In this document: positions 27,291 to 36,239 of the stretch, one piece after another
Layout: every line of letters begins with the position of its first letter
Numbering within the stretch: the first letter of the stretch is position 1
Source of the DNA: an uncultured Prevotellaceae bacterium
GTDB lineage: Bacteria; Bacteroidota; Bacteroidia; Bacteroidales; Bacteroidaceae
Length of the DNA: 64,000 nt
Reading direction: 5' to 3'
Assembly (NCBI GenBank): GCA_902776195.1
Contig: CACYPF010000003.1
Span: 142,702-206,701 of the forward strand
The notes under the pieces: model-generated
What the model was told of the DNA's origin: nothing
Databases searched by the model: none
Seen by the model: only the letters and a program-made list of their open reading frames with translations
Made by a program: the position numbers and the translations under genes

Positions 27291-28529
27291 ATGGCAAAAG
27301 TATTAATGATTGGAGCAGGTGGAGTTGCCACCGTGGCAGCGTTTAAGATTGCACAGAACGCTGACGTGTTTACTGATTTCATGATAGCCTCTCGCAGGAA
27401 AGCGAAATGCGACGCTATTGTAGAGGCAATCCATCAGAAAGGTTATGACATGCCCATTCAGACAGCACAGGTAGATGCCGATGATGTGGAGCAGCTGAAG
27501 ACCTTGTTCAATAGTTATAAACCAGAATTGGTCATCAATTTGGCATTACCCTATCAAGACCTGACGATTATGGAGGCGTGTCTTGCCTGTGGTTGCAGCT
27601 ATCTGGACACAGCGAACTATGAGCCGAAAGACGAGGCACATTTCGAGTATTCATGGCAGTGGGCTTACCGCGAGAAGTTCGAGAAAGCAGGTTTGACGGC
27701 TATACTCGGCTGTGGTTTCGACCCGGGTGTGACGAGTATCTATACCGCTTATGCCGCAAAGCATCATTTCAAGGAGATGCAGTATCTGGATATTGTCGAC
27801 TGTAACGCAGGTGACCACCATAAGGCATTCGCCACCAACTTCAACCCGGAGATTAATATCCGTGAGATTACCCAGAAGGGACTCTACTGGGAAGACGGAA
27901 AATGGGTAGAGACAGAACCACTGGAGATTCACAAGGACCTGACCTATCCGAATATCGGACCACGTGACAGTTACCTGTTGCACCATGAGGAGATAGAGTC
28001 GCTGGTCATCAACTACCCGACCATCAAACGTGCCCGCTTTTGGATGACTTTCGGACAGCAGTACCTGAAACATCTGGAGGTAATACAGAACATCGGAATG
28101 AGCCGCATTGATGAGGTGGAGTACGAAGCGCCACTTGCTGATGGCAGTGGGGTAGCAAAGGTGAAAATCGTACCCTTGCAGTTCTTAAAGGCAGTACTTC
28201 CCAATCCTCAGGACCTAGGTGAGAACTACGAGGGTGAGACCTCTATCGGATGCCGCATCCGTGGTATCGGAAAGGATGGTAACGAGCATACCTATTATGT
28301 CTACAACAACTGTTCACACCGTACAGCCTATGAGGAGACGGGAATGCAAGGAGTCAGCTACACGACTGGCGTTCCTGCCATGATAGGTGCCATGATGTTC
28401 TGCAAAGGCATCTGGAAGAAACCGGGTGTTCACAATGTCGAGGAATTTGACCCCGATCCATTTATGGAGCAGCTTAATAAACAGGGGCTGCCATGGCATG
28501 AGATTCATGATGGTGACTTGGAACTTTAA
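27291..28529 (+). CDS. Saccharopine dehydrogenase-family protein, probably carboxynorspermidine/carboxyspermidine dehydrogenase
   Basis: A 412-aa NAD(P)-dependent enzyme. Rossmann motif VLMIGAGGVATVAAFKIAQ (about 4-22), ELVINLALPYQDLTIMEACL, SYLDTANYEP, and GCGFDPGVTSIYTAYAAK, typical of the branch that condenses aspartate semialdehyde with a diamine in the alternative polyamine pathway used by Bacteroidetes. The next enzyme (NspC decarboxylase) is not in the window. True saccharopine dehydrogenases of the lysine pathway are similar, but this organism group uses the polyamine branch. Confidence 0.87.
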   Translation: MAKVLMIGAGGVATVAAFKIAQNADVFTDFMIASRRKAKCDAIVEAIHQKGYDMPIQTAQVDADDVEQLKTLFNSYKPELVINLALPYQDLTIMEACLACGCSYLDTANYEPKDEAHFEYSWQWAYREKFEKAGLTAILGCGFDPGVTSIYTAYAAKHHFKEMQYLDIVDCNAGDHHKAFATNFNPEINIREITQKGLYWEDGKWVETEPLEIHKDLTYPNIGPRDSYLLHHEEIESLVINYPTIKRARFWMTFGQQYLKHLEVIQNIGMSRIDEVEYEAPLADGSGVAKVKIVPLQFLKAVLPNPQDLGENYEGETSIGCRIRGIGKDGNEHTYYVYNNCSHRTAYEETGMQGVSYTTGVPAMIGAMMFCKGIWKKPGVHNVEEFDPDPFMEQLNKQGLPWHEIHDGDLEL

Positions 28530-28554
28530 TCAAAACTAAAATATTAGCACAACT

Positions 28555-29586
28555 ATGGCAAAAAAAGAAATGGATGAGGGCGCAGCCATGAGCCCTCAAC
28601 AGGAGAAGATGAAAGCTCTGCAAGCTGCCATGTCGAAAATCGAGAAGGATTTTGGCAAGGGCAGTATCATGCGGATGGGAGATGAGCAGATTGAGAATGT
28701 TGAGGTGATTCCCACTGGCAGCATCGGACTGAATGCGGCACTTGGTGTGGGAGGTTATCCGAAAGGACGTATCATTGAGATATATGGTCCAGAGTCCTCT
28801 GGTAAGACAACACTGGCGATCCATGCCATGGCTGAGGCTCAGAAGGCTGGTGGTATCGCTGCCTTCATCGATGCGGAGCATGCCTTCGACCGCTTCTATG
28901 CCCAGAAACTGGGCGTGGATATTGATAATCTGTGGATATCACAACCAGATAATGGTGAGCAGGCTTTGGAAATCGCTGACCAGTTGATTCGCTCCAGTGC
29001 GATAGACATTCTGGTAGTTGACTCTGTTGCCGCACTGACTCCCAAGAAGGAGATAGAGGGTGATATGGGCGACTCCGCCGTTGGTCTGCACGCCCGTCTG
29101 ATGAGTCAGGCACTGCGTAAACTTACTGCAACCATCGCAAAAACCAATACCACTTGTATCTTCATTAACCAGTTGCGTGAGAAGATTGGCGTGATGTTCG
29201 GTAATCCTGAGACGACAACGGGCGGTAATGCCCTGAAGTTCTATGCCTCCGTACGACTGGACATCCGTCGTGTCACTGCTATCAAGGATGGTGATCAGGT
29301 AATCGGCAACCAGGTGCGTGTGAAGGTGGTGAAGAACAAGGTGGCTCCTCCCTTCCGTAAGGCTGAGTTTGAGATTACCTTCGGTGAGGGTATCTCAAAG
29401 ATTGGCGAGATTATCGATCTTGGTGTGGAGTATGGTATTATCCAGAAGAGCGGTTCCTGGTTCTCGTATGACGGTTCTAAACTGGCACAGGGACGTGACG
29501 CTACCAAGCAGTTGCTCAGGGATAACCCAGAGCTCTGTGAGGAACTTGAGGCTAAGATCATGCAGACAATAGCTGACAAGGCATAA
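28555..29586 (+). CDS. recA: Recombinase RecA
   Basis: A 343-aa RecA. Walker A is [14 protein letters not shown] (about 79-92), with [24 protein letters not shown] upstream; Walker B is [12 protein letters not shown] (about 148-159); loop L1 [25 protein letters not shown]; loop L2 region [30 protein letters not shown]. No intein. It follows the polyamine dehydrogenase by 25 bp and ends at a strong bidirectional terminator. Confidence 0.98.
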   Translation: MAKKEMDEGAAMSPQQEKMKALQAAMSKIEKDFGKGSIMRMGDEQIENVEVIPTGSIGLNAALGVGGYPKGRIIEIYGPESSGKTTLAIHAMAEAQKAGGIAAFIDAEHAFDRFYAQKLGVDIDNLWISQPDNGEQALEIADQLIRSSAIDILVVDSVAALTPKKEIEGDMGDSAVGLHARLMSQALRKLTATIAKTNTTCIFINQLREKIGVMFGNPETTTGGNALKFYASVRLDIRRVTAIKDGDQVIGNQVRVKVVKNKVAPPFRKAEFEITFGEGISKIGEIIDLGVEYGIIQKSGSWFSYDGSKLAQGRDATKQLLRDNPELCEELEAKIMQTIADKA

Positions 29587-29590
29587 AGAA

Positions 29591-29634
29591 GCAAAAAAGA
29601 AAGGCACCCTGTTTCGAGTGCCTTTCTTTTTTGC
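29591..29634. terminator. Bidirectional terminator after recA
   Basis: A perfect 17-bp stem with GGCAC/GTGCC at the tip and A6/T6 arms, 10-nt loop. It serves recA on the plus strand and the convergent secreted protein gene on the minus strand. Confidence 0.92.
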
Positions 29635-29635
29635 T

Positions 29636-30985
29636 TTATTTCTTTGCCTTGGTGGCTGTCGTCCTACGTGGGGTGCGGATACCTACCACCTTACCGCTCT
29701 TGCTGAACTGAATGATCAGCCAACTCTTGGTACGCTTGTAGGTCCATTCGTAACGACCGTCATTGATGTCTGCCTTACTGTCAGGCTCACCGACTGCCAT
29801 CTCTACCTCTTCCTCTGTCATACCCATGCCGACACGTCCCTCACGGATCATGGTACGGGTAGCAGCATTGGTATTCCTCAACTTACCCTCACCGAAGCCG
29901 AACAGATAGCCGAAGTAGTCTTCCTTCTGTCCGTCAATGTCACCCACAACACTCTCGTTGACGAAGGTAACGTCCTTAGAATAGACACGTCCTGTCTCTG
30001 TCTCTGACAATGTCAAAGTGACATAGTTGGTGTTGCGGACAGGTGTCATGCCGTCAATGCGGAAAGCCATCAGTTTAGGTACTTTCACAACACGGTTGTC
30101 CTTACCACCACCTTTGGTCGTCATACTGGTAGCGTATTTCGTGTAGATGGTCTTACCCATATACTGAGCATAGTCGGTAGACACCTTGGTCTCTCCTGAC
30201 ATCAAGTCAAAAGAACCATAGAACGTGAATTTTTCGTTGTCCACGATAAACTCGTCGTCACGCATACCACTATTGGTCTTACTGATGGCAACGTTCTGGT
30301 AGAACTCGTTACCTTTCTTGTCGGCAACGATGATCTTCACAGGGAAGGAACGGGTACCCACACCAACGGCAACCACCTTTACCTCCATATTCTTCTCTAC
30401 TTTGACATCATTATAACTGTCACTGTCGTAGTCCACATCTACACGATAGTCTGTGGTACGAGTCACAAGCGTCTGGTTCATCAGTTTCTCACGGGCGATA
30501 TCCACATCACCCAGATAGGCGAGGGTGGGGACACCTGTCTTGCCATAGCAATAGTCCTCGAACTCTCCGTTTGGCAACTCGAAATAGTATTTCTTGTTGT
30601 CATCCTGACAGGTGAAGTTCATGCGGGAACGACCATTCTGACCAACAGAGTGGTTGTTGTAAATCATAATCTTACGACGCAACTTACCACTGGGTATTTC
30701 CTTGCCAGTACCAGCGTCACGGAAAGTGTTTACGACTAAATCATACTTCTCTGGCAACACCATAAACTTCATGCCGTCTTTCCAGTCGCACAGACTATAA
30801 TAGCGGAAATTCTGGCTGACAAAGTCAGTGCCAGTGGGTTCTTCCTCGCCGTTAGTCTTCTTCTTGACGACATTCGCCTCTGTCTTCTTCACTCCCTTTG
30901 TCTTGACGATGTAGGAGTCGGCACTCTGAGCCATTGCAACCGTCGTAGCAAGGGCAAGTCCCGTCAGAATAATCAGTTTTTTCAT
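29636..30985 (-). CDS. Secreted protein of unknown function with C-terminal BamE/OmlA-like motif
   Basis: A 449-aa protein with a signal peptide (MKKLIILTGLALATTVAMAQ). The body is beta-rich with repeated YDLVVNTF/KIMIYNN-like strands. Near the C-terminus GRVGMGMTEEEVEMAVGEPDSKADINDGRYEWTYK resembles the SmpA/OmlA/BamE fold signature (GMTxxEVxxxxGxPD), and a basic tail RRTTATKAKK ends it. I recognise no family for the main part. ATG 30985 is preferred, since an upstream in-frame codon lies at the promoter. Single-gene unit divergent from dnaK. Confidence 0.78.
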   Translation of the reverse strand: MKKLIILTGLALATTVAMAQSADSYIVKTKGVKKTEANVVKKKTNGEEEPTGTDFVSQNFRYYSLCDWKDGMKFMVLPEKYDLVVNTFRDAGTGKEIPSGKLRRKIMIYNNHSVGQNGRSRMNFTCQDDNKKYYFELPNGEFEDYCYGKTGVPTLAYLGDVDIAREKLMNQTLVTRTTDYRVDVDYDSDSYNDVKVEKNMEVKVVAVGVGTRSFPVKIIVADKKGNEFYQNVAISKTNSGMRDDEFIVDNEKFTFYGSFDLMSGETKVSTDYAQYMGKTIYTKYATSMTTKGGGKDNRVVKVPKLMAFRIDGMTPVRNTNYVTLTLSETETGRVYSKDVTFVNESVVGDIDGQKEDYFGYLFGFGEGKLRNTNAATRTMIREGRVGMGMTEEEVEMAVGEPDSKADINDGRYEWTYKRTKSWLIIQFSKSGKVVGIRTPRRTTATKAKK

Positions 30986-31021
30986 AGATATATCTATTGA
31001 TGTTATTACGTAATATTGCTG

Positions 31022-31029
31022 CAAAGATA
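31022..31029 (-). promoter_or_regulatory. -7 promoter element TATCTTTG
   Basis: Minus-strand box 36 bp before the secreted protein gene start at 30985. Confidence 0.65.
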
Positions 31030-31053
31030 TAAATTATTTTTGATACTTGTGCC

Positions 31054-31079
31054 AAAATGACGTGACAATCAGTCATTTT
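31054..31079. promoter_or_regulatory. Inverted repeat between divergent promoters, upstream of dnaK
   Basis: AAAATGAC and GTCATTTT, 8-bp arms with a 10-bp spacer. It is centred about 58 bp upstream of the transcription start predicted from the sigma54-like element, a place where an activator could bind. It could also be a weak terminator. Confidence 0.4.
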
Positions 31080-31098
31080 TATTGAATTTTTTTGTTTT

Positions 31099-31114
31099 TG
31101 GCACATGCTTTGCT
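31099..31114 (+). promoter_or_regulatory. Sigma54-type -24/-12 promoter upstream of dnaK
   Basis: TGGCAC-ATGCT-TTGCT matches the -24/-12 consensus TGGCAC-N5-TTGCW at every defined position, with GG and GC exactly 10 bp apart. It lies 50 bp before the dnaK ATG. No TAnnTTTG box was found in this interval on the plus strand. Confidence 0.65.
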
Positions 31115-31163
31115 ATGAAATCAGTGACAATTTAGCATATTAATAAATAAAAATAATACAATT

Positions 31164-33092
31164 ATGGGAAAAATTATTGGAATTGACTTAGGAACAACCA
31201 ACAGCTGCGTTGCCGTTTTCGAGGGTAACGAGCCAGTGGTTATCGCTAACAGCGAAGGTAAGCGTACGACACCCTCTGTCGTAGGTTTTGTTGAGAATGG
31301 TGAGCGTAAGATTGGTGACCCTGCCAAGCGTCAGGCTATTACCAACCCAAAGAAAACCGTTTACTCTATCAAACGTTTCATGGGTGAGAACTGGCAGCAG
31401 ACAGAGAAGGAAATTTCGCGCGTACCTTATACTGTTGTCAACGAGGGTGGCTATCCTCGTGTGGACATTGACGGTCGTAAGTACACTCCACAGGAGATCT
31501 CCGCTATGATTCTGCAGAAGATGAAGAAAACTGCTGAGGACTACCTCGGACAGGAGGTGACGGATGCCGTTATCACTGTACCTGCTTACTTCTCAGACTC
31601 TCAGCGTCAGGCTACCAAGGAGGCTGGTCAGATTGCCGGTCTGAATGTACGCCGTATCGTCAACGAGCCAACGGCTGCCGCACTTGCTTATGGTGTCGAC
31701 AAAGCTAACAAGGATATGAAGATTGCTGTCTTCGACCTCGGTGGTGGTACGTTTGATATCTCTATCTTGGAGTTCGGTGGCGGCGTGTTTGAGGTGCTCT
31801 CTACCAATGGTGATACTCACCTGGGTGGTGATGACTTCGACCAGGTTATCATCGACTGGCTGGTACAGGAGTTCAAGAATGACGAGGGTGCCGACCTGAA
31901 GGCTGACCCCATGGCCATGCAGCGTCTGAAGGAGGCTGCCGAGAAGGCTAAGATTGAGTTGTCTTCTTCTACCAGCACAGAGATCAACTTACCGTATATC
32001 ATGCCTGTAGGCGGTGTACCTAAGCACTTGGTAAAGACTCTGACACGTGCTAAATTCGAGCAACTGGCACACGGACTGATTCAGGCTTGTCTGGCTCCAT
32101 GTCAGAAGGCTATCGCTGATGCCAAGCTGAACACTTCCGATATCGACGAGGTTATCCTCGTAGGTGGTTCCAGCCGTATTCCTGCTGTGCAGGAACTCGT
32201 GAAGAACTACTTCGGCAAGGAGCCTTCAAAGGGTGTGAACCCTGATGAGGTGGTTGCCGTTGGTGCCTCTATCCAGGGTGCTATCCTGAACAAAGAGGGT
32301 GGCGTAGGTGACATCGTGCTGCTTGACGTTACACCATTGACACTGGGTATCGAGACGATGGGTGGTGTGATGACCAAACTGATTGAGGCTAACACGACCA
32401 TTCCTTGCAAGAAGAGTGAGGTGTTCTCTACTGCTGCCGACAATCAGACAGAAGTGACTATCCATGTTCTGCAGGGTGAGCGCCCGATGGCCGCACAGAA
32501 CAAGTCTATCGGTCAGTTCAATCTGACAGGTATCGCTCCCGCACGTCGTGGTATTCCTCAGATTGAGGTAACCTTCGACATCGATGCCAACGGTATCCTG
32601 AAGGTTAGTGCCAAGGATAAGGCTACCGGTAAGGAGCAGGCTATCCGCATCGAGGCTTCCTCTGGTCTGTCACAGGATGAGATCAACCGCATGAAGGCTG
32701 AGGCTGAGCAGAATGCCGAGAACGATAAGAAGGAGCGTGAGCGTGTTGACAAGATGAACCAGGCTGACTCTATGATTTTCCAGACAGAGAATCAGTTGAA
32801 GGAGATTGGCGACAAGATTCCTGCCGATCAGAAGCCTGCCATTGAGAATGCCCTCCAGCAGTTGAAGGACGCTCATAAGGCTGGTGACATCGCCGCTATC
32901 GACACTGCCATTGCTGCTCTTAACAACGCATGGCAGACTGCCTCACAGCAGATGTATCAGGGTGCCCAGGCTGGTCCTCAGCCAGGTGCTGACCAGCAGC
33001 AAGGTCCGTTCTACAACCAGCAGGCTAATAGCCAGCAGCAAGCTCCCAAGGATGACAACATCCAGGATGCAGACTTCGAGGAGGTGAAATAA
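31164..33092 (+). CDS. dnaK: Molecular chaperone DnaK
   Basis: A 642-aa Hsp70. ATPase domain: [17 protein letters not shown] (phosphate 1, about 5-21), [15 protein letters not shown] (phosphate 2), [14 protein letters not shown] (adenosine site). Linker: [14 protein letters not shown]. Substrate-binding domain, lid, then a Gln/Ala-rich tail ending in EEVK. Full length. No grpE or dnaJ beside it. The last 18 bp (33075-33092) recur 12.8 kb downstream, marking the presumed integration point of the accessory island. Confidence 0.99.
   Translation: MGKIIGIDLGTTNSCVAVFEGNEPVVIANSEGKRTTPSVVGFVENGERKIGDPAKRQAITNPKKTVYSIKRFMGENWQQTEKEISRVPYTVVNEGGYPRVDIDGRKYTPQEISAMILQKMKKTAEDYLGQEVTDAVITVPAYFSDSQRQATKEAGQIAGLNVRRIVNEPTAAALAYGVDKANKDMKIAVFDLGGGTFDISILEFGGGVFEVLSTNGDTHLGGDDFDQVIIDWLVQEFKNDEGADLKADPMAMQRLKEAAEKAKIELSSSTSTEINLPYIMPVGGVPKHLVKTLTRAKFEQLAHGLIQACLAPCQKAIADAKLNTSDIDEVILVGGSSRIPAVQELVKNYFGKEPSKGVNPDEVVAVGASIQGAILNKEGGVGDIVLLDVTPLTLGIETMGGVMTKLIEANTTIPCKKSEVFSTAADNQTEVTIHVLQGERPMAAQNKSIGQFNLTGIAPARRGIPQIEVTFDIDANGILKVSAKDKATGKEQAIRIEASSGLSQDEINRMKAEAEQNAENDKKERERVDKMNQADSMIFQTENQLKEIGDKIPADQKPAIENALQQLKDAHKAGDIAAIDTAIAALNNAWQTASQQMYQGAQAGPQPGADQQQGPFYNQQANSQQQAPKDDNIQDADFEEVK
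33075..33092 (+). repeat. Direct repeat at the dnaK 3' end (left junction of island)
   Basis: TTCGAGGAGGTGAAATAA forms the last codons and stop of dnaK. A 17/18 identical copy in the same orientation is at 45877-45894, at the other edge of the accessory region. Interpreted as attL-like (inference). Confidence 0.55.
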
Positions 33093-33111
33093 TACTATTT
33101 GCAACAATATG

Positions 33112-33146
33112 AATATGGGCGTAACCACTCGTGTTACGCCCATATT
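33112..33146 (+). terminator. Terminator after dnaK
   Basis: A perfect 14-bp stem (AATATGGGCGTAAC) with a 7-nt loop and a T6 tract, 19 bp after the dnaK stop. Confidence 0.9.
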
Positions 33147-33161
33147 TTTTATCATTCTTGC

Positions 33162-33262
33162 AAAAACATATAACCTTATAACATGATGGGGCTCTAATGC
33201 CGATGTACAAAGGGATTGACGTATGTTATATGTTGCCCAAACATGTAACATACATATAACAT
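33162..33262 (+). repeat. 101-bp inverted repeat, left copy, of the VapE cassette
   Basis: It pairs with 34635-34735 in opposite orientation with 97 of 101 bases identical. The outer end reads AAAAACATATAACC; the inner end ends ATATAACAT 2 bp before the vapE stop. The inner third (33221-33253) can itself form a 14-bp stem with one mismatch and a 5-nt loop. Confidence 0.95.
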
Positions 33263-33264
33263 CC

Positions 33265-34464
33265 TTATGCACTCTTGAGAGGGACTACCAGATAGTGGGG
33301 GCGGTTGTTGTATAATAGGTGCTCGATGCCCAGGTCCTTCATGGCAAGTCCCAGATGTATCTTGGTACTTCTATCACTCTTGACGGACGGGTATTCTTGT
33401 TGGATGAACTCCAGAATCTGTCTGCTGTCGAGTTTCTTGGCATTTTCACCTTCCTTGGGTTTCCTGAAGCATACCTGAATCATCTCGGAAATGTCTTTCT
33501 GCTCCATGTAGTTGAGGTTCAGATCTTGGATACGAGCCACTTCCACATTGTTAAACCAATAGGGTACCTTCAACTCCCTGATCTCATAAAGGACCTGCGC
33601 ATACAACTGCTCATAGTCAATATCACCCTCGTTATGGATGAGTTGTCCTTTGGGTATCGTCAGACAGATGTATCGGCGTGAGCCAGTGGCATCCGTCAGC
33701 GGATGGGGATTGTTGGTGGTGGCGACGAAGGAGGCAAACCTTGGACGGTCTTCTTGCGAGCAGCCGAAGATAGGACGACCGTTGACCTTCGACTTCGACA
33801 GGGTCTGTTTCAGATGGGCATGCTGACTGGGACGGATTGCCTCCAACTCGTCGAGGTTCACCAGCAGGTTGTTGGTTAGTGCCATCTCCTTGTCGAACTT
33901 GTTCGAGAGGTTCAGGTGGTCGAGGAAGTACTCTCGCAGATGGGGTGGGAGCAGTCGGGTGACGAAGGTTGTCTTACCACATCCCTGTGCTCCTATTAAA
34001 GTAGGTACGCACTCGTTACCATGGATGGTGTCCATCTGCAACCAGTGGGCGACCGTCGAGCGGAGCCATACGGCAAGGAACCCATGCTGCTCTGTCGAGA
34101 TACCAGGTAGTCTGCCGAACAACTTTGCCACATGGTTCTGTCCATCCCATTGGGGTAGGTGCTCCAAGAAATCCTGAATCGGATTGAACGTTGGAACAGC
34201 CTCAGAATGAATCAGTTCCAGAATGTCCGTCTTAGGTTTTCCATCACAGATGTCCTCCTTTTTGGCATGGATGATGATACTGTTCAGAGCCTCCTGTGTC
34301 AGTGTCCGATAGACGGGCACCTCAGCAGGAAGGGTAGCAAACTCAATCTTCCCATTCAGCATGTTGCGACGGAAAAGATAATTGTCTTGGAGGAACAACT
34401 CTGCTTCCAGAGCAGCCTCCAGCGAAGGCGCAATAGCCTCGCCATGAATGGTTAATTCTTGCAT
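33265..34464 (-). CDS. VapE/VirE-type P-loop helicase (primase-associated)
   Basis: A 399-aa protein of the virulence-associated E family, whose members are SF3-like AAA+ helicases in phages, plasmids and pathogenicity islands. The Pro/Trp-containing DFLEHLPQWDGQNHV (98-112) is the family entry motif. Walker A: GAQGCGKTT (158-166). Walker B: LLVNLDELEAI (200-210). Sensor: FVATTNN (246-252). Arg finger: GSRRY (261-265). The C-terminal part (about 330-399) looks like a winged helix (ILEFIQQEY, KIHLGLAMKDLGIEHLL). No primase domain or integrase neighbour. The gene with its own promoter is exactly enclosed by 101-bp inverted repeats. Confidence 0.85.
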   Translation of the reverse strand: MQELTIHGEAIAPSLEAALEAELFLQDNYLFRRNMLNGKIEFATLPAEVPVYRTLTQEALNSIIIHAKKEDICDGKPKTDILELIHSEAVPTFNPIQDFLEHLPQWDGQNHVAKLFGRLPGISTEQHGFLAVWLRSTVAHWLQMDTIHGNECVPTLIGAQGCGKTTFVTRLLPPHLREYFLDHLNLSNKFDKEMALTNNLLVNLDELEAIRPSQHAHLKQTLSKSKVNGRPIFGCSQEDRPRFASFVATTNNPHPLTDATGSRRYICLTIPKGQLIHNEGDIDYEQLYAQVLYEIRELKVPYWFNNVEVARIQDLNLNYMEQKDISEMIQVCFRKPKEGENAKKLDSRQILEFIQQEYPSVKSDRSTKIHLGLAMKDLGIEHLLYNNRPHYLVVPLKSA

Positions 34465-34524
34465 AAGATTTGATTAGAGGTTAATACTAGTTGACGTATC
34501 AGTTAGCCTGACAACAATCATCTG

Positions 34525-34532
34525 CAAAGGTA
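34525..34532 (-). promoter_or_regulatory. -7 promoter element TACCTTTG for vapE
   Basis: Minus-strand box 61 bp before the vapE start and inside the inverted-repeat-bounded cassette, so the cassette carries its own promoter. Confidence 0.6.
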
Positions 34533-34634
34533 ATACATTTAACACGCCTTGTCAATAGTTTTGGCAAAAAATCGTGCAAAAATCTGTTAACAAAAAGGCG
34601 GTTAATAGTTAATAAATCCAAAATGCATAGAAGT

Positions 34635-34735
34635 ATGTTATATGTATGTTATATGTTTGAGCAACATATAACATACGTCAATCCCTCTGTACATCGGCAT
34701 TAGAGCCCCATCATGTTATATGGTTATATGTTTTT
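34635..34735 (-). repeat. 101-bp inverted repeat, right copy, of the VapE cassette
   Basis: Mirror of 33162-33262 with four mismatches. Like the left copy, its inner third forms a near-perfect hairpin around the TTGAGCA loop. A 12-bp direct repeat AAAAATCTGTTA lies on each side of it (34578-34589 and 34747-34758). Confidence 0.95.
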
Positions 34736-35094
34736 CGAAAATACATAAAAATCTGTTACCGACTAACCTCTGTTTTGTTACCGACTGAGGTCTCCTTTCC
34801 TACCGACTAACCCCTGTTTTCCTACCGACTAAAGGCTTTATTCAATTCAATTAAAGCCCTTAATCGGGTCAATTAAAGCCTCCATTTGCTTAAGATATCG
34901 TTCATCACTTGTTCCGATACCTTCTATGGGGGTATTAAGATACCTCCCATGAGTGTTGGGAAGCATCCCCAAGGGGGTATAGAAGGCATCTCCAAGACCC
35001 TTGGGGATTATCCCCAAGCCACACGGAGCCCGTACCTTCACCCTTCGGAGGCGGCACCTTCGTCCCTTGGAGCCTAAGGTTGATAAAGATGCTA
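34736..35094. other. Gene-free interval between VapE cassette and Fic gene
   Basis: About 360 bp without a convincing gene. It holds the four iteron-like 22-bp repeats, then a duplicated CAATTAAAGCC motif (around 34849 and 34870) that can pair with GGCTTTA at 34833, and further short GC-rich inverted repeats such as CTTGGGGA-TTA-TCCCCAAG (35000-35018). A 64-codon minus-strand open frame here has no protein-like character. Confidence 0.6.
34756..34835 (+). repeat. Iteron-like direct repeats, four units spaced 22 bp
   Basis: The core TACCGACT recurs four times at exactly 22-bp intervals (starting 34757, 34779, 34801, 34823), with partly conserved tails of the form AACCYCTGTTTTS. Units are two helical turns apart, on one face of the DNA. 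They lie 20 bp outside the right inverted repeat of the VapE cassette. Confidence 0.8.
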
Positions 35095-36216
35095 CTAATC
35101 TTCAACGATTTCCCAATAGCCATTTCTTTTACCATTCACTCTACGTAGAATGTTCTTCTCTTGTAACGCTATGGTAATTGATTTGACTGTCCGCTCAGAT
35201 TTTCCAATTTCAGCAGCAATCTCTTTTTGGGTAGCAGATGGATTCTTTTGCACTATGCGAAGTAGAGCGACTTCTTCCAAAGTGCAATTTTTGCACTTTG
35301 GGGGTAATTCTTTGCCAGCTTTTGCACTTTGAACTTCGTGATTTGCACTTTGGGATATAGTTTCGTCCTCAACTTTGTTCCAATCAACGTGCATAATCCT
35401 GTTCCTAAGGTCATGTTCTTCTCCAAGCAACATACTGCGAAAGAATCTCTCCAAGTACTCTGTCGTTTCTGTGATGCCATTTGTCAAATCACTATAGTTG
35501 GCACGAACGAGCGCATTTCGGAAATACCATGAGTTCTCAGCAAAGACATCATTGACCACATTGAATCCCAATGTGCGTAAATACTTGATCATAAATACGG
35601 CAGTCGTTCGTGTGTTACCTTCGCAGAATGCGTGAACTTGCCATAGATTAGCGCAGAAACGAGTTAGGTGACGGATAGCATCATCAATATTCATGTTTGC
35701 ATAACTGAATTCACGTTCCTGCCCCATATCGTATGCCAGCGTGTCGCTGATAGTGTCGGCACTGGCATAATATACCGTTTTGCCCCCAAGCACCCACTCG
35801 TTCTTCGTAATATTATAGTCACGAATGCGACCAGCTAACTTATAGATGCCGTCAAACAAGCGACGATGTATAGAAATCAACTGAGCAGGAGTAAACGAAA
35901 AGGTTTTTTCCTCTATCAGTTCAGTTATACGTGCAGCCACCTTGTCCGCCTCTTCTGTTCGGTCATCCTCTATAACCTTTCGTCCAGATGCAGACTTGTA
36001 GTATGAGTCAATAAGTTGCTTTGCCTCAGTGATACTGATGTCCCCCTCGATATGTCGTTTGGCAGTATCAAGCAGATATTCAGAAGTCTGGAGCCTATCA
36101 ACCTGTTGAAGCCCTATAGCAACCTTCCAAGCTTCGCTACGCTCACGCTTCTGTGGTTCGCCTTGGCGTATGTATTCATTCAAGCCAAGAATTGTATATT
36201 TCTGTTCGTCGCTCAT
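35095..36216 (-). CDS. Fic-family protein with N-terminal regulatory and C-terminal winged-helix domains
   Basis: A 373-aa protein. The Fic core (about 105-265) holds HAFCEGNTRTTAVF (195-208), a variant of HPFxxGNGRT with the catalytic His, acidic Glu and Arg present but Pro and the second Gly replaced. This should still allow AMP transfer to a hydroxyl side chain. The N-terminal AIGLQQVDRLQTSEYLLDTAKRHIEGDISITEAKQLIDSYY resembles a VbhA-like antitoxin region, although I see no clean S/TxxxE(G/N) motif. The C-terminal winged helix (LLRIVQKNPSATQKEIAAEIGKSERTVKSI) suggests DNA binding. Last gene of the defence operon. Confidence 0.87.
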   Translation of the reverse strand: MSDEQKYTILGLNEYIRQGEPQKRERSEAWKVAIGLQQVDRLQTSEYLLDTAKRHIEGDISITEAKQLIDSYYKSASGRKVIEDDRTEEADKVAARITELIEEKTFSFTPAQLISIHRRLFDGIYKLAGRIRDYNITKNEWVLGGKTVYYASADTISDTLAYDMGQEREFSYANMNIDDAIRHLTRFCANLWQVHAFCEGNTRTTAVFMIKYLRTLGFNVVNDVFAENSWYFRNALVRANYSDLTNGITETTEYLERFFRSMLLGEEHDLRNRIMHVDWNKVEDETISQSANHEVQSAKAGKELPPKCKNCTLEEVALLRIVQKNPSATQKEIAAEIGKSERTVKSITIALQEKNILRRVNGKRNGYWEIVED

Positions 36217-36239
36217 ATGTTGTTTTTATTAAATCATTA

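Noticed and set aside
34578-34758. Target-site duplication around the right 101-bp repeat (AAAAATCTGTTA twice)
   Set aside because: The two copies are not adjacent to the repeat ends (45 and 11 bp away), so they are not a clean insertion footprint.
34756-34835. CRISPR array
   Set aside because: Only four units of 22 bp with no separate unique spacers and no cas genes; an iteron-like array fits better.
34847-35041. 64-codon minus-strand frame between VapE and Fic genes
   Set aside because: It is built of short GC-rich inverted repeats, has no start context and shows no protein-like pattern.
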